Assembly: GCA_030692905.1 (NCBI GenBank)
Contig: JAUYBT010000225.1
Span: 1 to 18,459, forward strand
DNA: 18,459 nucleotides
Origin: Bacteroidales bacterium
Lineage (GTDB): Bacteria > Bacteroidota > Bacteroidia > Bacteroidales > VadinHA17
Direction of reading: 5' to 3'
In this document: positions 14,766 to 18,459 of the stretch, in pieces
Position numbering within the stretch: the stretch's first letter is position 1
How the letters are laid out: every line of letters starts with the position of its first letter
The notes under the pieces: model-generated
Seen by the model: only the letters and a program-made list of their open reading frames with translations
Told to the model about the DNA's origin: nothing
The model's database searches: none
Translations under genes and position numbers: made by a program

Positions 14766-15698
14766 ATGAACAGAAATGACTTTTTAAATATGATTGAGGA
14801 TACAGTTCCGGTAAACCGCCTGATGATAGGGGAGGTTTACGAGTTGATAGATATTTTTCCATATTTTCAAAGTGCCCATATGCTGCTGCTAAAGGGGCTG
14901 CAAAACAATGCTGATGTAAAATTCGAAAACCAGCTCAGAAATTCTGCGATCCATATTGCTGACAGGGAAGTGTTATATTATCTCCTGAAAACAAAAACTT
15001 CTCCGGAGATTGAACAGGTCGAAAGCAAAAAGGATAACGTTTCATCAGAAGGCCTTGTTTACGATACGCAACAGACTGTTATTGAATCTGCAAAAAACAG
15101 TGAGTACCTGATTAATGAAATCGAGAAAATCTCTGGTGAAACTGAATCGAAAGAACAGCAAGATTCCGGCTACCAGACTCCCGGCCATTCAATATTGATT
15201 TCAACAGAGTCAGATAATGAAGAATCCGCCGGAGTGATGATTCTCATGGATGAAGAGGCATCTCCTTGTGAAGATCAGATATTTTATATGGATCCTGGCT
15301 TTTCAGTCCCGGATCATAGTGACCTTCTGGAACTTGATCTTGATGAGAACAGGAGAATCATTTCTGATGAAAGTGCTATAAGCCAGGAGCAGTTTAGCTT
15401 TGAGGGTAAGAGTGCTAAAAAGCAGTTACAGTCTGACCTGATTGATAAATTCATTATTGCTAATCCAAGGATTGAGCCAAATAGGGAAAAAACAAATCTG
15501 TCTGTTGAAGATATTTCAAAGCCATTTGTTGAAACAGAGAGAGGATTTATTACGGCGACCCTTGCAAGAATTTACTTTAATCAGGGGTATTACTCGAAGG
15601 CGATAGATATTTATGAGAAATTAAGTTTGAAATTTCCGGAAAAAAGCAGTTACTTTGTGTCTCAAATCGAAAAAGTTAAAGAGTACATAAAAAAGTGA
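14766..15698 (+). CDS. Tetratricopeptide repeat protein of the lptE-secG cluster, unknown function
   Basis: The 310-residue cytoplasmic-type protein has no signal peptide. A conserved-looking N-terminal part (about 1-80, with IFPYFQSAHMLLLKGLQ, helical) leads into a long acidic, low-complexity middle (about 80-230, rich in Glu, Ser, Asp, Gln). A C-terminal TPR-like helical pair follows at about 260-310 (TATLARIYFNQGYYSKAIDIYEKLSLKFP). TPR units mediate protein contacts; the partner is not known. Bacteroidota genomes often carry such a gene between lptE and secG, so a role in envelope biogenesis or export is an inference from context. secG begins 4 bases after the stop. Confidence 0.85.
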   Translation: MNRNDFLNMIEDTVPVNRLMIGEVYELIDIFPYFQSAHMLLLKGLQNNADVKFENQLRNSAIHIADREVLYYLLKTKTSPEIEQVESKKDNVSSEGLVYDTQQTVIESAKNSEYLINEIEKISGETESKEQQDSGYQTPGHSILISTESDNEESAGVMILMDEEASPCEDQIFYMDPGFSVPDHSDLLELDLDENRRIISDESAISQEQFSFEGKSAKKQLQSDLIDKFIIANPRIEPNREKTNLSVEDISKPFVETERGFITATLARIYFNQGYYSKAIDIYEKLSLKFPEKSSYFVSQIEKVKEYIKK

Positions 15699-15702
15699 AC
15701 AG

Positions 15703-16068
15703 ATGGGAATTTATATTTTTGTTTCAGTATTAGTAATTATCGCATGTTTTCTCCAGATTCTGATTGTTCTTGTTCAGAACTCGAAGGGTGGTGGACTAGC
15801 TGCTAATTTTACCTCAGCAGGTCAATCAATGGGCATCCGCAAAACTGCAGATTTCCTTGAGAAGTCTACATGGACGCTTGCAGGTGCAATTTTGATCCTC
15901 TGTGTTGTTGCAACAGCTACTATCCCGCGCGGAACAACTTCAGGACGTTCCAGGATAGAGAACCAGATTCAGAATGTTGTTGACCCGAATGCAATTCCAA
16001 CACTCCCTACAGCAGTTCCTACTTCAACTACAACTCCTCCGGGAAATTTGGATCAACCTGCAAAATAG
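15703..16068 (+). CDS. secG: SecG, preprotein translocase subunit
   Basis: SecG is the small third subunit of the SecYEG channel in the inner membrane. The 121-residue protein has two membrane helices (about 3-24, and 56-76) joined by the conserved cytoplasmic loop with VLVQNSKGGGLAANF (about 22-36), the signature of the family. The tail after residue 78 is hydrophilic and rich in Pro and Thr, as is usual for longer Bacteroidota SecG proteins. It ends the activator-lptE-TPR-secG run and is followed by an intrinsic terminator. Confidence 0.95.
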   Translation: MGIYIFVSVLVIIACFLQILIVLVQNSKGGGLAANFTSAGQSMGIRKTADFLEKSTWTLAGAILILCVVATATIPRGTTSGRSRIENQIQNVVDPNAIPTLPTAVPTSTTTPPGNLDQPAK

Positions 16069-16093
16069 ATTTTAATTGAATGAAATACTTTGC

Positions 16094-16130
16094 AAGAGTG
16101 TCAGTTTGTCACATACGGACACTTTTTTAT
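16094..16130 (+). terminator. Intrinsic terminator after secG
   Basis: AGTGTC (16097-16102) pairs with GACACT (16118-16123), extended outward by two A:T pairs and a G:T pair, over a 15-base loop and followed by a T-run (16123-16128). It separates secG from groES, implying that groES and groEL have their own promoter. Confidence 0.75.
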
Positions 16131-16191
16131 TATGTTAATAATGTATTGTGTTTTAGGATTTTATGGATGTTTGTTGCATTTTATTTCAGGA

Positions 16192-16213
16192 TAATGGCAG
16201 GAGGACGCCATTA
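16192..16213. promoter_or_regulatory. Palindrome upstream of groES, possible activator-binding site
   Basis: TAATGGC (16192-16198) and GCCATTA (16207-16213) form a perfect dyad with an 8-base spacer. It is centred about 78 bases before the predicted sigma54 start point. A further half-site AATGGC occurs at 16235-16240. The spacing and symmetry fit an upstream activator site for a Fis-type sigma54 activator. The binding protein is inferred, not shown. Confidence 0.5.
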
Positions 16214-16253
16214 AAATGTCCTTAATGAACCCAAAATGGCATTATTTTCAATT

Positions 16254-16269
16254 TGGCATGAAATATGCT
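16254..16269 (+). promoter_or_regulatory. Sigma54-type -24/-12 promoter of groES-groEL
   Basis: TGGCATG (16254-16260), four bases, then ATGCT (16265-16269) matches the sigma54 consensus TGGCACG-N4-TTGCA at 10 of 12 defined positions (W allowed last). The invariant GG (16255-16256) and GC (16267-16268) are at the required spacing. Transcription would start near 16280, 36 bases before the preferred groES ATG. I saw no good primary-sigma promoter in this intergenic region. Confidence 0.6.
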
Positions 16270-16315
16270 TCAAAAGGAAGTCGGTAAATAGATGTTTAAC
16301 TTAAAACTAGATAAA

Positions 16316-16594
16316 ATGGCACAATTGAAAGGAAAAATTTTAGCAGGTAAGGTTCTTGTGAAACCAAATGAAGCTGAAGAAAAAACTGCAAGTGGAATAA
16401 TCATTCCTGATTCTGCAAAGGAAAAACCACGTCAGGGCAAAGTAATTCTTGTTGGCACAGCAAAGAAAGATGAAGAGATGGAAGTAAAGAAAGGTGATGT
16501 TGTTCTTTACGGAAAGTATGCAGGACAGGAACTTACTATTGACGGTGAAGATTATCTGCTTGTTTCTCAGACGGATATCCTTTTTATAGCTTAA
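16316..16594 (+). CDS. groES: GroES, 10 kDa co-chaperonin
   Basis: GroES caps the GroEL folding chamber. From the ATG at 16316 the protein has 92 residues, the usual size, starting MAQLKGKILAGKVLV. An ATG at 16292 in the same frame would add eight non-conserved residues and lies only about 12 bases after the predicted start of transcription, so I prefer 16316. Family features are the mobile-loop region EEKTASGIIIPDSAKEKP (about 20-37), GDVVLYGKYAG and the terminal SQTDILFIA. It is odd that the normally strong N-terminal DRV of the IKPLADRVLV motif is GKV here (ILAGKVLV). groEL follows 31 bases downstream. Confidence 0.93.
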   Translation: MAQLKGKILAGKVLVKPNEAEEKTASGIIIPDSAKEKPRQGKVILVGTAKKDEEMEVKKGDVVLYGKYAGQELTIDGEDYLLVSQTDILFIA

Positions 16595-16625
16595 TTTTTC
16601 GCAAACAAATTAAAATCATAATGAT

Positions 16626-18260
16626 ATGGCAAAAGAGATTAAATTCAATATCGAAGCGCGTGCCCTTCTTAAGGAAGGAGTCGATCAGTTAGCTGATGCA
16701 GTTAAAGTAACACTTGGTCCTAAAGGACGTTATGTGGTTCTTGAGAAGAAATATGGAGCTCCCCAGATCACAAAAGATGGAGTAACAGTTGCGAAAGATA
16801 TCGAGCTTTCCGATCCATATAGAAATATGGGTGCCCAGATGGTTAAAGAAGTAGCATCAAAGACAGGCGATATAGCAGGTGACGGTACTACTACAGCCAC
16901 AGTTCTTGCTCAGTCTATTATCAATGTCGGACTGAAAAATATCACTGCAGGTGCAAACCCGATGGACATTAAAAGAGGTATTGACAAAGCAGTTGAAAAA
17001 GTTGTAGCACATCTTAAATCACAGGCAAAAGTAATCGGTGACGACCTGAGCAAAATTGAACAGGTAGCAAGAATTGCTGCCAATGATGATGAAGAGATAG
17101 GAAAACTCATTGCTGAAGCGATGGGTAAGGTTCATAAAGAAGGGGTTATTACAGTCGAAGAATCAAAAGGAACCACAACCTCAGTTGAAATTGTTGAAGG
17201 TATGCAATTCGACCGTGGATATATCTCTGCATATTTTGTAACCAATGCTGAGAAGATGGAAGCAGAACTTGAAAATCCATATATCCTTATCTACGACAAG
17301 AAGGTTTCCACTATGAAGGATATGCTTCCTGTTCTTGAGTCAACAGCACAAACCGGCCGGCCTATGCTGATTATTTCAGAAGATGTGGAAGGTGAGGCTC
17401 TTGCAACTCTTGTGGTAAACCGTTTGCGCGGTTCACTCAGGGTATGTGCAGTAAAAGCTCCCGGATTTGGTGACAGAAGGAAAGAGATGCTTGAAGATAT
17501 TGCCATTCTGACAGGTGGTACAGTTATTTCAGAAGAGAAAGGTCTTAAACTCGAACATGCAACTCTCGACATGCTTGGTACAGCAGAAAAAGTTACAATA
17601 AATAAAGAAAATACAACAATTGTAAACGGTGCCGGTGACAAAGAGATGATCAAAGCACGTGTGGCCCAGATCAGACAGCAAATGACTACTACTACTTCTG
17701 ATTATGATAAGGAAAAATTACAGGAACGTCTTGCTAAACTGGCAGGTGGTGTTGCTGTTCTCTATATCGGAGCTTCTTCTGAAGTTGAAATGAAATCGAA
17801 GAAAGACCGCGTTGATGATTCTCTTCATGCAACACGTGCTGCGATTGAAGAAGGTATTGTTCCCGGTGGTGGTGTTGCTTATATCCGTGCGATAAGTGCA
17901 CTCGTGGGACTGAAAGGTGATAATGAGGATCAGACAACCGGTATCGAAATTGTAAAACGTGCAATTGAAGAACCATTACGTCAGATTGCTATCAATTCAG
18001 GTAAAGAGGGCGCTGTTGTTGCTCAGAATGTTAAAGCAGGCAAAGGGGATTACGGATACAACGCACAAACCGATAATTATGAAAAGCTTTATGGATCAGG
18101 CGTTATAGATCCTGTTAAAGTTGTCCGCGTTGCACTCGAAAATGCTGCTTCAGTTGCAGGTATGTTCCTTACTACAGAAGCTGTTGTTGTAGAAGAAAAA
18201 GAAGAACATCCGGCAGGTTCGCCACAGGGTATGGGTGGTGGCATGCCAGGAATGATGTAA
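16626..18260 (+). CDS. groEL: GroEL, 60 kDa chaperonin
   Basis: GroEL forms the double-ring ATP-driven folding chamber with GroES as lid. The 544 residues match the family. Seen are LGPKGRYVVLEKKYGAP and ITKDGVTVAK (nucleotide-binding region, about 31-60), GDIAGDGTTTATVLAQ with the catalytic Asp (about residue 87), the apical domain including GYISAYFVTNAEKME, VPGGGVAYIRA in the second equatorial half and the mobile Gly-Met tail GMGGGMPGMM. It is transcribed with groES, probably from the sigma54-like promoter, and a strong terminator follows. Confidence 0.98.
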   Translation: MAKEIKFNIEARALLKEGVDQLADAVKVTLGPKGRYVVLEKKYGAPQITKDGVTVAKDIELSDPYRNMGAQMVKEVASKTGDIAGDGTTTATVLAQSIINVGLKNITAGANPMDIKRGIDKAVEKVVAHLKSQAKVIGDDLSKIEQVARIAANDDEEIGKLIAEAMGKVHKEGVITVEESKGTTTSVEIVEGMQFDRGYISAYFVTNAEKMEAELENPYILIYDKKVSTMKDMLPVLESTAQTGRPMLIISEDVEGEALATLVVNRLRGSLRVCAVKAPGFGDRRKEMLEDIAILTGGTVISEEKGLKLEHATLDMLGTAEKVTINKENTTIVNGAGDKEMIKARVAQIRQQMTTTTSDYDKEKLQERLAKLAGGVAVLYIGASSEVEMKSKKDRVDDSLHATRAAIEEGIVPGGGVAYIRAISALVGLKGDNEDQTTGIEIVKRAIEEPLRQIAINSGKEGAVVAQNVKAGKGDYGYNAQTDNYEKLYGSGVIDPVKVVRVALENAASVAGMFLTTEAVVVEEKEEHPAGSPQGMGGGMPGMM

Positions 18261-18277
18261 TATTAACATAGTATTAT

Positions 18278-18316
18278 AGAGAGCCCTTCATCAATAAGTT
18301 GAAGGGCTCTCTTTGT
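18278..18316 (+). terminator. Strong intrinsic terminator after groEL
   Basis: AGAGAGCCCTTCA (18278-18290) and TGAAGGGCTCTCT (18300-18312) form a perfect 13-pair stem with a 9-base loop, followed by a short T-rich stretch (18312-18316). It ends the groES-groEL transcript before lepA. Confidence 0.85.
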
Positions 18317-18373
18317 ATAAGTTAAAGCCGATAATTTTATATATTTACACCTGATTTAAAGCAATCTAGTTAG

Positions 18374-18459
18374 ATGGACAATATCCGGAATTTCTGCATA
18401 ATAGCTCATATTGACCATGGCAAGAGTACACTGGCCGACCGGTTACTGGAGAAGACCAA
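18374..18459 (+). CDS. lepA: LepA (elongation factor 4), N-terminal fragment cut by window end
   Basis: Only the first 28 codons are visible. They read MDNIRNFCIIAHIDHGKSTL and continue ADRLLEKT, which is the start of the translational GTPase LepA/EF4, with the P-loop AHIDHGKST typical of the EF-G/LepA group. LepA acts on ribosomes during translation. The ATG at 18374 gives the standard N-terminus. Upstream, TATATTTA (18340-18347) resembles a -7 box, but no TTTG lies at the right distance. The gene continues beyond the window. Confidence 0.9.
   Translation, partial: MDNIRNFCIIAHIDHGKSTLADRLLEKT

Noticed and set aside
16085..16092. TACTTTG resembling a -7 box upstream of groES
   Set aside because: It is one base short of TAnnTTTG, has no TTTG at the right distance and lies before the secG terminator.
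16192..16213. Palindrome before groES as a CIRCE-type (HrcA) heat-shock operator
   Set aside because: CIRCE is TTAGCACTC-N9-GAGTGCTAA; the sequence here is unrelated, and no CIRCE copy was seen before groES.
16236..16251. Second sigma54-like match beginning TGGCATT at 16237
   Set aside because: The GC expected 12 bases after GG is AA, so the essential -12 element is missing; it is better read as an AATGGC half-site.
16292..16315. Upstream ATG for groES at 16292
   Set aside because: The eight added residues are not part of the GroES family N-terminus, and the start would sit almost at the predicted transcription start.
17734..17976. Minus-strand and other antisense frames within groEL, sufB, sufD and queG
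   Set aside because: They are shadows of strongly conserved genes and show no recognisable domains.
1..18459. CRISPR arrays, tRNA or rRNA genes, insertion sequences, phage or attachment sites
   Set aside because: I saw no regularly spaced repeats, no transposase or integrase frames and no RNA gene signatures.

Overview
The window is a chromosomal stretch of a Bacteroidota (Bacteroidetes) genome, most like an anaerobic or marine Bacteroidales. The evidence is a sufBCDSE plus DUF59 operon, a GSCFA protein, a type IX secretion-like C-terminal domain, the gene order sigma54 regulator - lptE - TPR protein - secG - groES - groEL, a TTTG/TAnnTTTG promoter, weak Shine-Dalgarno sequences and an AT-rich base composition. 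There are no tRNA or rRNA genes, insertion sequences, phage genes or CRISPR repeats. It reads as core genome with a few accessory genes.

Layout. (1) 29-7913, plus strand: a tightly packed iron-sulfur assembly operon, sufB-sufC-sufD-sufS-sufE-sufT(DUF59). It runs on into queG, an Fe-S and cobalamin enzyme of tRNA modification, then a small helical protein and a double-anchored lipoprotein. A terminator overlaps the last stop codon. (2) 7968-8474, minus strand: an ECF sigma factor with a consensus Bacteroidetes promoter. It is followed by a 279-base AT-rich divergent intergenic region. (3) 8754-10586, plus strand: an alpha/beta hydrolase with Asn in place of the nucleophile Ser, then a GSCFA protein. 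(4) 10647-12914, minus strand: kdsB, a secreted protein made of little more than a sorting-type domain, and a MerR regulator with a degenerate cobalamin-binding region. (5) 12989-16068, plus strand: a sigma54 activator without a sensor domain, lptE, a TPR protein and secG, ended by a terminator. (6) 16316-18260, plus strand: groES and groEL, ended by a strong terminator. (7) From 18374: the first 28 codons of lepA.

How the genes work together. The suf genes supply Fe-S clusters, and QueG directly downstream is a client with two [4Fe-4S] clusters. kdsB and lptE serve lipopolysaccharide synthesis and export; secG serves protein export; groESL serves folding. Envelope and protein-homeostasis functions therefore sit together around the sigma54 activator.

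Most interesting point. The groESL promoter region holds a good sigma54-type -24/-12 element (16254-16269). About 40 bases upstream of it is a palindrome, TAATGGC-N8-GCCATTA, with a further half-site between. The region lies behind a terminator, and an orphan sigma54 activator is encoded about 2 kb upstream. This suggests groESL is under sigma54 control in this lineage. It is an inference from sequence only. I found no wholly new multi-gene system.
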